NCBI GenBank assembly: GCA_021399435.1
Contig: JAJTUP010000067.1
Location: 1-64,000, forward strand
Direction: 5' to 3'
Length of the DNA: 64,000 nucleotides
DNA from: Diaporthe sp. PMI_573
Lineage: Eukaryota; Ascomycota; Sordariomycetes; Diaporthales; Diaporthaceae
Below are positions 11,100 to 22,159 of the stretch, one piece after another. How positions within the stretch are numbered: the first letter of the stretch is position 1; each line of letters begins with the position of its first letter. Both the position numbers and the translations under genes were made by a program. Under the pieces are notes generated by a model, which saw nothing but the letters and a program-made list of their open reading frames with translations, made no database searches and had not been told where the DNA came from.

Positions 11100-13152
11100 T
11101 TAATCTTACATTACTCTCTCTTATTAAATATTTAATATATTAGAAACTAATAACCAGGAATATATTTTTTATCTAAAGAAGATAAAATCTTCCCTGTTAT
11201 TTAGGCTATTTAAAACTCTAAAAATAATTATGTTAAACTACTATCTATACTCTAGACTGCTAAAATCTTTAATATTCTCTATTTAACGCTATACTATAGA
11301 ATAAATAAACAACGCTTTTATAAAAGATTATACGTTAATATTATAAACTTAATCTAGTTAAAGAGTAAACGCTTGTTTAATATATTATTAAGTAAGATAT
11401 ATAAAGATTTTTAATATAATTTTCTAGTGTGGAAAATATGGCCAACCTTTTGTTAGTATTACATAATAGCAAATCGGTTAGCAAAAACTAGGCACGATAC
11501 TTTATAGATATATAACTAAGCTTTAAAACTAAGTTTAATCGGCCTTATAATTACTAAAGGGCCTTTTGTAAAGATCTAGAGGTTATTAGAAACTAGTTTC
11601 AGCTATTCTATAATATAATAGCTAAGTATAGGATTATAGATAATAATCTATATAACTTTAATAAGATAGGCTTTATAATGGGTATAATAATTATATTAAT
11701 AGTTGTTATATATTTTAATTAATATAGAAAGGCTAAATCTATATAACCTGGAAATTAAAAATAGGTAATAGCTATTAAATATATTAATGCAAAGGGCTAG
11801 TATATCTTATTGTTTATTATTATATAAGGCGCCTATTATTTTACTAACTAGATAATAAAATTAGGCTTTTTATTAAGCTAGATTATTAAGCTTATTTTAA
11901 ATAGATAGATAAATAATAAGATTAGTCTAAAATAAATTTAATACTTTAATAAGTATATAAAGTAATAGATAAAGAATATATATTAGACGTTTATCTTTAA
12001 TGGCTATAAGAGCTATATATTAGTAGAATTTAAATAATACTGTAAAGAGTATAATATTATCTTTATTAATATACTACTATATTTATTTTATCTACTTTAG
12101 CTATTAAATATTATATTATACTTATTATTAAAGCATATATATGGCGATAAGATTAATTTATTTATCTGGGAATTTATTAACTATATTATTAAGTCTAAGT
12201 TCTTTATTGTATTTAAGGCAGCTTATAACAAGATCTTTATAGAAAAAAATATAAAATCTGGGTTTAGAGGAGCTAGGATATCTCAATAAAACCCAGATTT
12301 AGTTATTTCTAAGCTATATGTTTATCTATAAACTTTAGTATAATTCCTTTTTATATTACTATTGTTGGTTGGGCACGTGAACGAGTAATTACTCGAAGGG
12401 GTTACCGAAGTGGCTACTTAATAGCTTCAATTCGGTGGGTCTGTCATGTGTTGCTTCTGGCTGACCCCTTCGTGGGCGGCAAAGCGCCCAAGTAGGGTGC
12501 AGCCAGAAGGCTGACTAATCTACGGTGTGCACGGGCAAGTAGTCGGTCCAAGCGTCCTTGCTGCCAAGTAGCTGCCTGGGATGACTAAGCAGCCATCCGC
12601 AGCCAGCCAGCCAGAGGTGGCCAACTGCAGCGGTCCGCTTCAGACCGACGCCTTCGGCCATCGCTATTGCTACCACCCATTCCACAACTATTTAAATAAA
12701 AATTATAAATACTATTTAATACCTGCTAGACTTTCTAGTAATTAAGTTTTATTAAAGGCAAAATATCTATATATTAAGAAAGCTTCTTTATACTAATTAT
12801 AAAGGCTATTAATAAAATAGTAAAAAGAGTATAAGTAATAGTATATTTAATTATACTTATAAGCTAGTAGATCTAAATACTTTAAGAGGCTAATATAGTA
12901 CTTGCTAAATGCTAGAGGACTAAAAGAAGTTAGGTCTAGCTTAGAAGAGCACTTAGTATTGAGGACTTTTAGGCGATAATTAAAGAAAAACAAAAGAAAA
13001 AGCAGCTAGCTAGTAAAATAGCTAAGGATGCCGAGAAGGTAGTCTACGGTAGACCGAGTAAACGATAATATAGTAATTACGGTAATGCTAGGCATTATAT
13101 AACAATTTGTAAGAAAGATATAAAAAAGTCTAGTTATTTAGATTTCAAGTAA
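11100..13152 (+). pseudogene. Fot1/pogo (DDE_1) transposase, element A
   Basis: The frame is recognisable by comparison with elements B-D. It has a CENP-B-type helix-turn-helix region near 11400-11600, the first DDE block near 11655 (NFNKIGF, originally DET-type), the second near 12000 (NGYKSYILVEF) and a C-terminal CysxxCys-type zinc knuckle near 13070-13110. Multiple TAA/TAG codons break it, and it is split by the solo LTR at 12363-12686. The stop is at 13150-13152. Confidence 0.8.
12363..12686 (+). repeat. Solo LTR (324 bp), youngest copy
   Basis: It begins TGTTGGTTGGGC, ends CCCATTCCACA, and is flanked by perfect 5-bp duplications ACTAT at 12358-12362 and 12687-12691. The orthologous site in element B (ATTACCATCAAAATAGG near 15175) is uninterrupted. 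It is visibly GC-richer than its host and than the related copies at 22160 and 39643, so it either arrived after the host was mutated or was too short to be a RIP target. No internal retroelement sequence of this family is present in the window. Confidence 0.8.
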
Positions 13153-13655
13153 ATAATAGCTCTTTTTTAAGCGGTCTGTAGCGGACCGCCCAAACAGTTA
13201 ATTTAAGTAGTGTAGATTAAGGTTGATTTTATATAGTTAAAATGCTCCATTTTGGTAGAAAAGCTGATTTTTCTACCAAAAGTCGTCTATTTTAGACTGG
13301 CACTATAGTTATGCCAACTATTCTAAATTAACTAAATTAATTAAAAATAGGTAATTAAGACCAGTTAGCACTAATTAGTGCTAAATATAATAGACTTTTC
13401 TACTCTAAGCAGATGCTAGGGTTGGCTAAAGTTAATAAATATATAAAAAAAAGTTTACTTACTAGTCTGTACTACTTACTAGTAAACTATATTATAGATT
13501 TTTTTTTCTTTTTAATAGACTAGGTTAAAAGTAGTTTAAATAAAACCTATAATATTTTAGAGGTCTTTTATATAGTTTTTACTAAATTTCTTAAATTTAT
13601 TTTATTTATAATAATTAAAAATAAAATAATTTTCTTTTAACTAAAACTTTATATA

Positions 13656-15980
13656 ACGTAGTTGGACACCCAGCCAGACAGGACACCTAGCCAGACAGTT
13701 TTACTAACTCTACCAACTTTAGCTAACTCTAGCACCCACTAAGGGCAGAGAAATAAATAAAACTTAGCACCAATTAGTACCAACTACTTTAGATTCCCCA
13801 TTTTCAATTAATTTAGTCAATTTAGAGTAATAATAAGGGTATAGTACTAGTCTAAAGATTTAGAGTTTTAGTAGACAGGTTTGTTTTTAGTATAGATCAC
13901 GTTTTTATTTTTCGTGTTAATCATGCATTACTCTACCTACTTTAATATTCAATATACTAGAAAACAACATCTATAATACTAATCTACTTAAAAGAGGAGA
14001 AAATCAAACTAGTACTTTAGGTAATTAAGAATTCTAAAAAAAATCAAAATAAACCCTTAAGTATATACTAGGCTATATAGATTTTTAACGTTCTATATAG
14101 TATAATATCTAACAGGATAAATAACTAACTATATTGTAAAGAATTATGTATTAGTAACTATAAACTTGACCTAATTAAAGAGTAAATACTTGTTTAATAT
14201 ATTATTAAGTAAGATATACAAGGATTCTTAATATAGCTCTCTAGTATAAAAGATATAGCTAACCTCTTACTAGCATCACGTAATAGTAAGCCTGTTAGTA
14301 CTAAATAGACACGATACTTTATAGATATATAACTAAGCTTAAAGACTAGGTTTAATCAGCTATATAACTACTAGAGGGCCCTCTATAAAGATCTAGAGAT
14401 TATTAGAAACTAGTTCTAGCTACTTTATAACATAATAACCAAGTATAGGATCATAGATAACGACCTATATAACTTTAACAAGACTAGCTTTATAATAGGT
14501 ATAATAACTATAATATTAGTTATTACATGTTTTAATTAATATAGAAAAGCTAAATCTATTTAACCTAGGAACTAGGAATAGGTAATAGCTATTAAATATA
14601 TTAATGTAAAGGGCTGGTGTATCCTACCATTTATAATTATCTAGGGTACCTACTACCTTGCTAACTCGATAATAGAGTCGGGCTTTCTACTAAGCTAGAT
14701 AGTTAAGCCTACTCTAAATAGATAGATAGATAACAAGACTAGTCTTAAATGAATTTAGTACTTTAACAAGCATATAAAGTAATAGATAAAGGATATATAC
14801 TAGATACTTATCCTTAATAGCTATAAGAGCTATATATTAGTAGAGTTTAAGTAGTACTACAAGATAAACAACATTATCCCTATCAGCATACCACTATATT
14901 TATCTTATCTACTCCAGCCATTAGATATTACATTATACTTACCATTAAAATATATATATAATAATAAGATTAACTTATTTATCCAGGTATCTATTAACTA
15001 CATTACCAAGTCTGAGTTTTTCGTTATATTCAAGGTAGCCTATAACAAGATCTTTATAAAAGAAAATATAAAATCTAGGTTTAAAAGAGCTAGGATTTCT
15101 CTATAGGACCTAGACTCTATTATTTCTAAGCTAGATATATAGCTATAAACTCCAGTATAATCTCTCCCTATATTACCATCAAAATAGGAATTATAAATAC
15201 CCTCAAATACCCACTAGACTATCTAGTAATCAAGTTTTATTAAGGATAAGATCTCCAACCATCAAGGTAGCTCCCCTATACTAATTATCCAGGTAGTTAA
15301 GAAGTTTATAAAAGGCATATAAGTAATAATATATTAGATTACTCTTTTAAATAATCAGGTCCATACCCTTAAGAAGGCTAATATTAGGCTTGCTAAGCAC
15401 CAAAGGGCTAAAAGAAGTCAGGTCTAGCTTAGAAAAGTACTTAGTATTGAGAACTCTTAGGCAATAATTAAAGAAAAACAAAAGAGAAAGCAGCCAGCTA
15501 GTAGAATGGCTAGTAGTACCAAGGAGGTAGTCTACTATAGACTACCTTAATAACAATGTGGTAACTATGGTAAGACTAGGCATTATATAAAAACTTATAA
15601 GAAAGATATAGAAGGGTCTAGTCATTTAGATACTAAGTAAATAATAGCTCTTTTTTAAGCAGTCCGCGGCAGACCGCCTAAATAGTTAGTTTGGATGGTA
15701 TAAATTAAGGTTGATCCTACATAGTTAAAATACTCTATTTTGGTGAGGAAGCTAATTTTCCTACCAAAAGTCATCTACTTCAGACTAGTACTATAGCTAC
15801 ACTAACCACTCTAAATTAATAAAACCAATTAAAAATAAGTAATTAAGAATAGTTAGTACTAATTAGTGCCAATTTATATTGATTTTTTTGCCTTAAGTAG
15901 GTGCTAGGGTTAGCTAAAGTTGGCAGAGTTAGCAAAACTATCCGGCTAGGTATCCTGTCTAGCTAGGTGTCCAACCACAT
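13656..15980 (+). mobile_element. Fot1/pogo-like element B
   Basis: Length 2,325 bp. The inverted repeats are ACGTAGTTGGACACCCAG... and its complement ending ...GTCCAACCACAT, with TA at 13654-13655 and 15981-15982. The subterminal CTAACTCTAGCACC is shared with A, C and D, but the outer 40 bp differ from C and D, so B is a distinct subfamily. Confidence 0.88.
13990..15640 (+). pseudogene. Fot1/pogo (DDE_1) transposase, element B
   Basis: It is co-linear with the transposase of element C, with the same DDE_1 landmarks. These are NFNKTSFII near 14475 (first Asp block mutated), NSYKSYILVEF near 14820, the YLSYLLQPLDI-type block near 14910, and a C-terminal zinc knuckle followed by an acidic/Ser tail ending at a TAA at 15638-15640. 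There are many TAG/TAA interruptions. The family moves DNA by cut-and-paste into TA targets; this copy cannot. Confidence 0.82.
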
Positions 15981-16189
15981 TATATATTTTAGTAGTTTTA
16001 ATATTTTTTATCTATATAGTCTAAAATATAAATAACCTTTATATAATTATTATAGAATAATTAAAGTTAAAAAATATAAGTCTATTTAAAATTTATTATC
16101 TAGCTATTATACTATTAAAAAAAGTAGCCTATAGATAAAGTAGTAATATTAGTAAGTTTAAGGTTTTTTAGTTACCTTTTAGAGAGTAT

Positions 16190-16557
16190 TTTAGTTATAC
16201 TTAAGAGATTTAGCTACTATTATAGGCAGAGATTTTCTTACTAGAGCCGAGTAGTTTCTTTTTACTAGAGGGTTTCCAAACTCTCTTTACTATTGCTAAG
16301 ACTTTTTTAAAATATTCCTCTAAGAGAATTACTTCTCGGTAGCATTATAGGTGGCGCGAAAAAAGAATCAGAATTATTACAAGTATAGGCGCCAAGTATA
16401 ATAGTTATCCAAGGGTTAAGAGAAAAAGTCTAATATTAGATATAGGTAGGTTATAAGACTAATTCTTGCCGCTTTCCTTAGTAGGTCGTAAAACCTTCGG
16501 GCCCTCTTTTTAAGGGCACAAGCCACGCTAGCCACTAGTTGCCATTTAGGCCTTACA
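16190..16557 (-). repeat. Fragment of a G3-family element: LTR plus start of internal region
   Basis: 16375-16557 resembles the G3 LTR (shared TAAGACTAATTCTTGCC, CTTCGGG and CCTCTTTTTAAGGGC blocks; CTTTTTAAGG is the TATA-like region). The adjacent 16330-16374 matches the sequence next to the G3 5' LTR, including AAGAATCAGAAT at the primer-binding position. Similarity fades to the left. It lies directly upstream of the DUF3435 relic. Confidence 0.5.
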
Positions 16558-16599
16558 GGTATCCTCTTCTACCATTAGGCTTTTTGTATAAGTAATCTT

Positions 16600-17860
16600 A
16601 TCTCTCTATACTATATTTCTAATTTTAATATCTATCCAAGCAAGCTAAAACTCTGCTTATTATTATGGAAGGATCTTAATAACACTTTTATATTCTGTCA
16701 AGCGTTTAAAAGATTGGACGGATATAAGATCTCCTTAAATAAATATATTATGGCTGGCATAATAATAGCGTAGATTAAGAGAATCGGCATAATTTTAGGG
16801 CTTGAGTATCTAATAATAGCTTATAATTTGTATTATAATATAGTTAACGTATTTAATTAATGTAGTATAAAGCCTTTAGGCTAATTAACTGGCCACGCTA
16901 AATCTATTATAGTAAATATTAGCGATACCCTCTATAACCTTATTTTAGAATAGGGTAACTTAGCCTTTTTTTTAAAGAAATTACTTAGGGCGGAATATTT
17001 CTACCGACTTATATAGTATTCTTTAAAGATAATAATTATAGCAAATATTTATACAGCAGTTTTGTAATATCGGCTACTTAATTTCTAAGTACCGCCTTAT
17101 TAATTTTATACTTAAGTAATCTGTATTTATTTTTATATATTTAACTATAGGGTGCTTAAAAAAAGCCTTTAGTATATTATTGTAAAACTCTAAAGAATAT
17201 AATAATTATATATAGGTTATCTAAAAAAAGAAGCAGAGGCTTAAAAGAAAATTAATATAGAAGATTAGAAATAAATAGATAGACCAGCAGGCTATAGAAG
17301 ACATTAAGCACCAGATATAATGTCTTGGGTTTTACAGCCCTATAGCGGGAAACACTATCTTTTGACTCTAAGGCCCAGCCTAGAAAGACTTATTATTAAA
17401 GCTTTTAGTCCCAATAGCTACTACTTTTAAAGGCCAATACCGGCAGAAAGATAATGCTATTAATACAGTATCTATATACTGTCTTGTATAAAAAGGATAT
17501 ATAATATGCCGGTAGTCGGCATTAAAAAAGGCTATAGCTTCTATATCTAACGGCTTATTAGAGGATACAATATTTTCTATATTTGTCTCTAACAAAAAAT
17601 AGCGCCTATAATAATACTTTATATATATTGGCTAAGCTATAGTTTTGTTACTAGATAACAAGTATTAATTATATAACCTTACTAGGGAGTTCTATATATT
17701 TAGCAACTTAACCAAATATTTTAAACGTAAGTATTTATCTAAAATAAAAAGAAATACCGGCATAAAGTATAGGGTCTGCAATATATACGTTTAAAATAAG
17801 ATGTATCTTTAAAATTATATATTAAGGATTTATAATACTGTATCTCTAAGAAACATAAAG
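16600..17860 (+). pseudogene. DUF3435-type tyrosine-recombinase-like protein with C2H2 finger, RIP-degraded
   Basis: Reading through TAA/TAG on the + strand, 16640-17110 resembles the fungal DUF3435 family: a FCQAFKRLDGYKIS segment, IKRIGIILGLEY, an AYNLYYNIVNVFN segment where the family has its conserved Arg, then a GHAKSIIVNISDTLYNL-like region. In another frame (after a frameshift) 17285-17850 continues as a long sequence ending in a C2H2 finger (VCNIYVQNKMYLQNYILRIYNTVS, 17768-17840). This combination occurs in fungal 'FluG-domain/C2H2' DUF3435 proteins. The family is related to the YR recombinases that mobilise fungal Starships, although many members are isolated relics. Called from memory of the family, not a search. 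Confidence 0.6.
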
Positions 17861-18039
17861 ATGTAAGGCTGAAAGAAATAATGGTTAATCTTTTTAGGAC
17901 TGGTTACTCTTTTAGAGACTAATTACTTTTTAGGGTAAGTATTTTAGGACTAGTTACTCTTTTAGGACTAGTAAGAATTAGTAAATACTCGCTTAGAAAC
18001 TGCCGCCACTATGTTGTATTTAATGTTAATTCTCCTTAG

Positions 18040-18498
18040 ATGCTTTCTTTAGAACAGGTTGCTAGAGCGTCTGACGCCTCTGTAATTGTCGCTACTTTAA
18101 TTTCTCGGTTTGCAAGTAAGGACATTCTAGCTATCTTTCCTTGCAGTTCTAAAGGAACATTAGGGCATTAATAGTACCCAATACATTATCTTTTCTACAT
18201 CTGGCTGTACAAAGGTACAAGCAGTACGCCAGAATATACTATAGCCCATGTCTAAGTTTATGACTTTAAAACTCGATACTTATATCTTAAATTGTTTCGA
18301 GCTAATTATTAGCATGGCGTGAGTTTTAAAGTTTTTACTGCAAGGGCAACACATATTATAGATAGATGAGAAAGATTTTGTAGCAAAATTTGCACCGACT
18401 GTATTAGCGAGCTGGTTTTCTAAAGCAGATTCTAATAAGGAATAGACAAGGTTATGGCCATTATACCTGTAAGCCCTAGATGATACATTACGACACAA
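18040..18498 (-). pseudogene. Degenerate coding relic of unknown family
   Basis: The minus strand shows protein-like stretches in adjacent frames. One is a 72-codon open frame (18280-18498, with SSRAYRYNGHNLVYSLLESA); the other, near 18085-18170, includes PLELQGKIARMSLLANREI. The breaks are consistent with frameshifts and C-to-T stops. It sits where AT-rich DNA gives way to the GC-balanced island. I do not recognise the family. Confidence 0.3.
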
Positions 18499-18710
18499 AT
18501 AGGTAATGCTGTTGTTAGATTTGAAATTACAGTACCGACGAGGGTTTGATATTGGACCTGAATGAAAAGTATAAATACTTAGGAAGTCCTCTTTACATGT
18601 CTTCCAGAGAATTCACACATTGTTTGTATCCCAATTACGAGTACTTCTGTTTTCTCATCCTAACTACAGTACTCCTTATTGCTGAAGACAATTGCAGCCA
18701 ACATGTCCTT

Positions 18711-18960
18711 TTACTCGTACTTCCATGCTTCGAGAGCTTGGGAAGGTGACTGCCACGCTCTGGCCTGCTGCGGAGATCGGTTATATAGATATGCAGCAGC
18801 CAAGCTCGCATAAGGCCACAGTCGTTCGGGAAGCTTCGCTGCCGTGCGCATTTTGATAGACTTGGTATTTCTTGCCCAGCACGCTCGGCACGTCCGTTTG
18901 GCTCGTGGGTAAACGTTGGTGTGGGCTCGATTTCGATTCCCTCGCGCTTGCACCATGCCG
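18711..18960 (-). pseudogene. Ty1/Copia integrase fragment
   Basis: The minus strand encodes the last part of a Copia-type integrase core: EPTPTFTHEPNGRAERA (the family's P-x-Q-N-G-x-x-E-R motif), then after a one-base frameshift MRTAAKLPERLWPYASLAAA and YLYNRSPQQ. The frame ends in a stop about 20 codons later. Nothing Copia-like continues on either side, so this is a truncated remnant. Unlike most transposon DNA here it is not AT-rich, so it escaped RIP or is not a duplicated copy. Confidence 0.7.
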
Positions 18961-19240
18961 TATATTCATCATACCTGAGGTGCTTATCTCAGTGCCTAGA
19001 GGTGATGCACCCAGATGGCTGAGTAAGCACCTAAGCCCCACTTGAACCGCTAGTCTGTATTGCGGGAGGTGGAGCCATGTGCACGCAACTGGGCCCATAG
19101 CCCAAGCCTCCCAAGATCATGACCTTGCAACCTCAACTCCACTCAAAACGCTCTAGATACCGGCGGGCGCTTTACGACAGTCGGCGCGGTATTACGCGCC
19201 CGCGAAAGCCTTCCTCAAAGACGAAGGTATACTAACACCA
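18961..19240. other. Upstream region of the 19241 gene
   Basis: GC-balanced sequence without a recognisable gene. It presumably holds the promoter of the gene at 19241, but I see no clear TATA box. Confidence 0.4.
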
Positions 19241-20640
19241 ATGCCTCAATACGACTACCCTTCCCCTGACACGATTTCCTCCGACTGCGGCTGCGGCACG
19301 TCACCGGACTCGTCATTCGAGCACCTGCGGAAAGAAGACGTTCAGGCCAAAGCGCTGCACTCGCCTGGCGTCGGGGGCGCGGTTGAGGGCGTCGAGGGGC
19401 CAGCCGAGGACGAAGCAGTTGACGCACAGGTACAACGGGCTGTTGACATCGTGCGGGAGAGGTGCGAGGGCCGGTTGGAGCAGGACGGCTGGATCGAACT
19501 CGACTTCACCCCGTCCCAGTACCGACAGTTCCGCAGACTCGAGACCGTCGACAACGTCCGTCACGACTACGACCCTCACCATTGTGTCCTCGCCTTTCGG
19601 ATGCCGACCGCGACACATGACACCTTTGGGAATGAATTGACTCGAAAGGTGAGCATCGCGGCCATGACTGGCTCACCAGCTGGCTGATGAAACAGGTGAC
19701 CGACTGGCTCGCACTCCTCAGGGCCGATCCTCGCCATCCACGCCGAACAAAGACCCTCTTATCTCGAATCAAATCCTCCGGCACGTCGGATCTCTTCTCC
19801 CAGGTCCCTTCCCACCTGGTCCCCTGCAAGTCAGCCACAGCAGGACCTGTCACAGCTCGGCATTCCCCCGACGGGCAATTTACCTACACCGATCGCAGAT
19901 ATCCGTTTCTCGTATTGGAAGTCGGCTACAGTCACAAGAGCAAGGGAACAACGGCAAAAAACCTGCCTGGCCTGGCGAAATATTACTACGAGGACGTGGA
20001 CATCAAGACCGTTTTAACAGTAGATATTGAGTACACACCTAAGGCACGGCGTCGGGAGGCACGTCGGCAACGGCACACTCGGGCTCAAACAGCACGGAAC
20101 ACCAAAAAAGCAGCGTTCTCCCTCTATCGGAAGGAGAAATGTGTTGTTGCGAACCAAGTTTTTCGAGACGAGTCCGGGGGCCTGGTCGAAAGTGAGGGCC
20201 TGACCCTCTATCTCAGCGACTTAGTGGCCGACTCGGATAGCGAAGGCCTGGACCGGCCGGAATTCTCTCTGCGGATCACTGCCCAGGAGATGTTTGACAT
20301 CCTTTGCGCGAGCGAGGTCCTCCAGGCCTGCCGCGAAAAATCGCCCAGCCTGCCGCCCACCGTTGATTCGGAGCCGCCGCGCAAGAGGAAGATCGCCTGG
20401 GTGCTTCCTGAGGACTCCAGCGACAACGAGGTGGGCAGTTCCGAGGGAGACCGTCAGGACAAGGACAAGGTGCAGGCATCGTCAGCATCGACGTCTAAGA
20501 GACGCAGACTGTCCGATACTGGTTTCTCATCACGCTCGAGACCTACGACCGCCAAATTGGGTGTACGGACACGTTCACAGACCCGGTCGCCGGCTGCTGC
20601 GGCAGCTGTGCGTACGCGGTCGCAAAGTCGCGGTGCCTGA
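19241..20640 (+). CDS. Fungal PD-(D/E)XK-nuclease-like hypothetical protein (450 aa, one intron)
   Basis: Two open frames join across a 47-nt intron (19649-19695, GTGAGC...AACAG, phase 0), giving 136 + 314 residues. The N-terminal half carries the YDPHHCVLAFRMPTATHDTF block. Exon 2 carries FLVLEVGYSHKSKG, KYYYEDVDIKTVLTVDIEY, AAFSLYRKE and GLTLYLSDLVADSDSEG. This order (MPT-x-H block, Glu in a hydrophobic strand, 'DIK-V-L-DI-Y' strand, L-L-SDL) matches a large family of fungal hypothetical proteins with a predicted PD-(D/E)XK (Uma2-like) fold. The C-terminal ~120 residues are basic, Ser-rich and disordered (PRKRK, SKRRR, repeated RTRSQ), likely nuclear. It is intact although surrounded by transposon deserts. 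Family assignment is from memory. Confidence 0.75.
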
Positions 20641-21359
20641 TTACTTGTGGCGGCAATTTTTCACAGCGAGGAGTTTATATTGTGCATTTGTCGAGGTTCA
20701 ACTAAGTACATAACAATGACATTCTGTTCTTAAAATATTCCAAAAATAGGCATGTTATGCCAATTTAACGCTGGGAATCGTGGTGGGCATCTGGCTTGGC
20801 ACCTAAAGTGTGGACTTGCTGATGTCTCTTATGAAAATCTTCTCACGAAGTAGAAAGTCTGCCACACAACCGATTGCAAAAGAAATCGGATATTCGCACC
20901 CAAAAAAGCGGCTGCCGCACCCAATTCGCTGACTAAGCACGCTGCAGCCAATATGCCCTGCGAGACCTCCTTTTCCCACCGACTTCAACCACCCGCCCAC
21001 CAACAACGCCTCATCAAAACTATATCGTTCTCGTGGGCATCAATTGATTCAGTATCAAAAACACCCCTAACCCTGACGAATTAGCGAGCACCTTGATTGT
21101 TTGCCGCCCTGACGATGGTGCTCGTACGCGTTACTGAGGATCTGGACACCGTGGAGCCGCTCGCTGTTATTCTGAATCGAGCTGCGAGTGCTTGTTTGTC
21201 GGAAATCTGTTGAGGACTCTGAGGAGGGGGCGAGATAATTGGGTGTGGTGCTTGCTCGTGTCCTGCGGGATGTACGCGAGCTTTTTGCAGGGAGAAAGTT
21301 TTATGACTTCAAGCAATAAGGTCCCCCTTGCCGCCATAAATCGTGCTTGAGATCTAGTA
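20641..21359. other. Gene-free interval between two PD-(D/E)XK-like loci
   Basis: GC-balanced. The frames here (for example 20803-21006, -) have no recognisable motif. A short open stretch from an ATG near 21116 (+) could be a decayed N-terminus of the following pseudogene, but I cannot support it. Confidence 0.4.
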
Positions 21360-22140
21360 ATGAAAGAACGCTACGAGGAGGCCCAGCCAGACGTCTGCAT
21401 CTTCGTGGGAAGGATAGCGCGGGAGCCCTTCCCACCCATAATAGTAGAAATTAGATTTTCGCCGTCAGACCAAGCGCAAAGCTTTATCTACGGCAGTAAA
21501 GGTTGCTGTCGTATAGTAATTTGCTTAGATATTAAGTACCGAGACAAAGAGAAGCATTTACGATAGTATAAAGCTATAAAAATATAACATATCTAGCGCC
21601 AAAATCTACTATATAGAATTATATTAAACCTATTCTATTATAATATTAAAGAAAGCCCGGATAGATAATATAATACCTATGCCGCTAAATATATATTAAG
21701 GAATATTAATATTTATAAGGCTATGTGCCTAAACCAGACTTTAGAGCTCTAAGGTAACAACCTTGTTAATAATAAAAAGGAGGACAAGGAGGACAAGGAG
21801 GATAAGGAGGACAAGGAGGACGAGAAGGACGAGAAGAGCTTTATTAATACTCTGGTAGATATAATAAAACTTACTAAAGTTATTATTCTATATGCTAATC
21901 TTGTTAAGATTGTTAATAAAGCTATATAATATATAGTAGTATGTAAGTATTTGTTATTATAATAGTAAAGAAAAAGAAAATATATACTAAAGCCTAAATA
22001 GCTATCTATATTGCCTAAATCTAAAGTTAATAATGCTTCTAACCTAAAAAAGTATAAATAAAAATAACCTTAATATTAGTTAAAAGAATCTAGTAATATT
22101 ACTAAATCCTAAATCTTAAATAAAGAATAAAGTAAATTAT
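21360..22140 (+). pseudogene. Decayed paralogue of the PD-(D/E)XK-like family
   Basis: The first 68 codons (21360-21566) are open and contain EEAQPDVCIFVG, PFPPIIVEIRFS and RIVICLDIKYRDK, the PD...(D/E)xK-like core also seen in the 19241 gene. Beyond 21566 the same frame stays protein-like if TAA/TAG are read through. It carries a Lys-Glu-Asp repeat from a GGAGGACAA minisatellite and ends near 22140. The base composition switches from balanced to AT-rich near 21500, inside the gene, so the 3' half bears RIP-like stops while the 5' half does not. An N-terminus equivalent to exon 1 of the neighbour was not found. Confidence 0.55.
21777..21838 (+). repeat. GGAGGACAA minisatellite
   Basis: Six to seven units of AAGGAGGAC, the last ones degenerating to GAGAAGGAC. 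In the frame of the surrounding pseudogene it encodes a Lys-Glu-Asp acidic/basic tract. Confidence 0.8.
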
Positions 22141-22159
22141 TAATAAATATAACTTTTAT

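Larger units (their letters stand above)
10413..13492 (+). mobile_element. Fot1/pogo-like element A with two internal insertions
   Basis: Terminal inverted repeats of about 80 bp (ATATAGTTTACTAGTAAG... at the left, its complement at the right) are flanked by TA at 10411-10412 and 13493-13494, as expected for the Tc1/mariner superfamily. The span is 3,080 bp. Removing the MITE plus its duplication (426 bp) and the solo LTR plus its duplication (329 bp) leaves exactly 2,325 bp, the length of elements B and C. A transposase relic lies on the + strand. Confidence 0.88.

Noticed and set aside
12363..12686. Interpretation of the 324-bp repeat as a tRNA-derived SINE (it has a box-A-like ACCGAAGTGG and a CTATTG-rich end)
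   Set aside because: No convincing box B at the right spacing, and TG...CA ends with a 5-bp duplication fit a solo LTR better.
18546..18749. 67-codon frame on +
   Set aside because: No motif; overlaps the Copia integrase fragment on the other strand.
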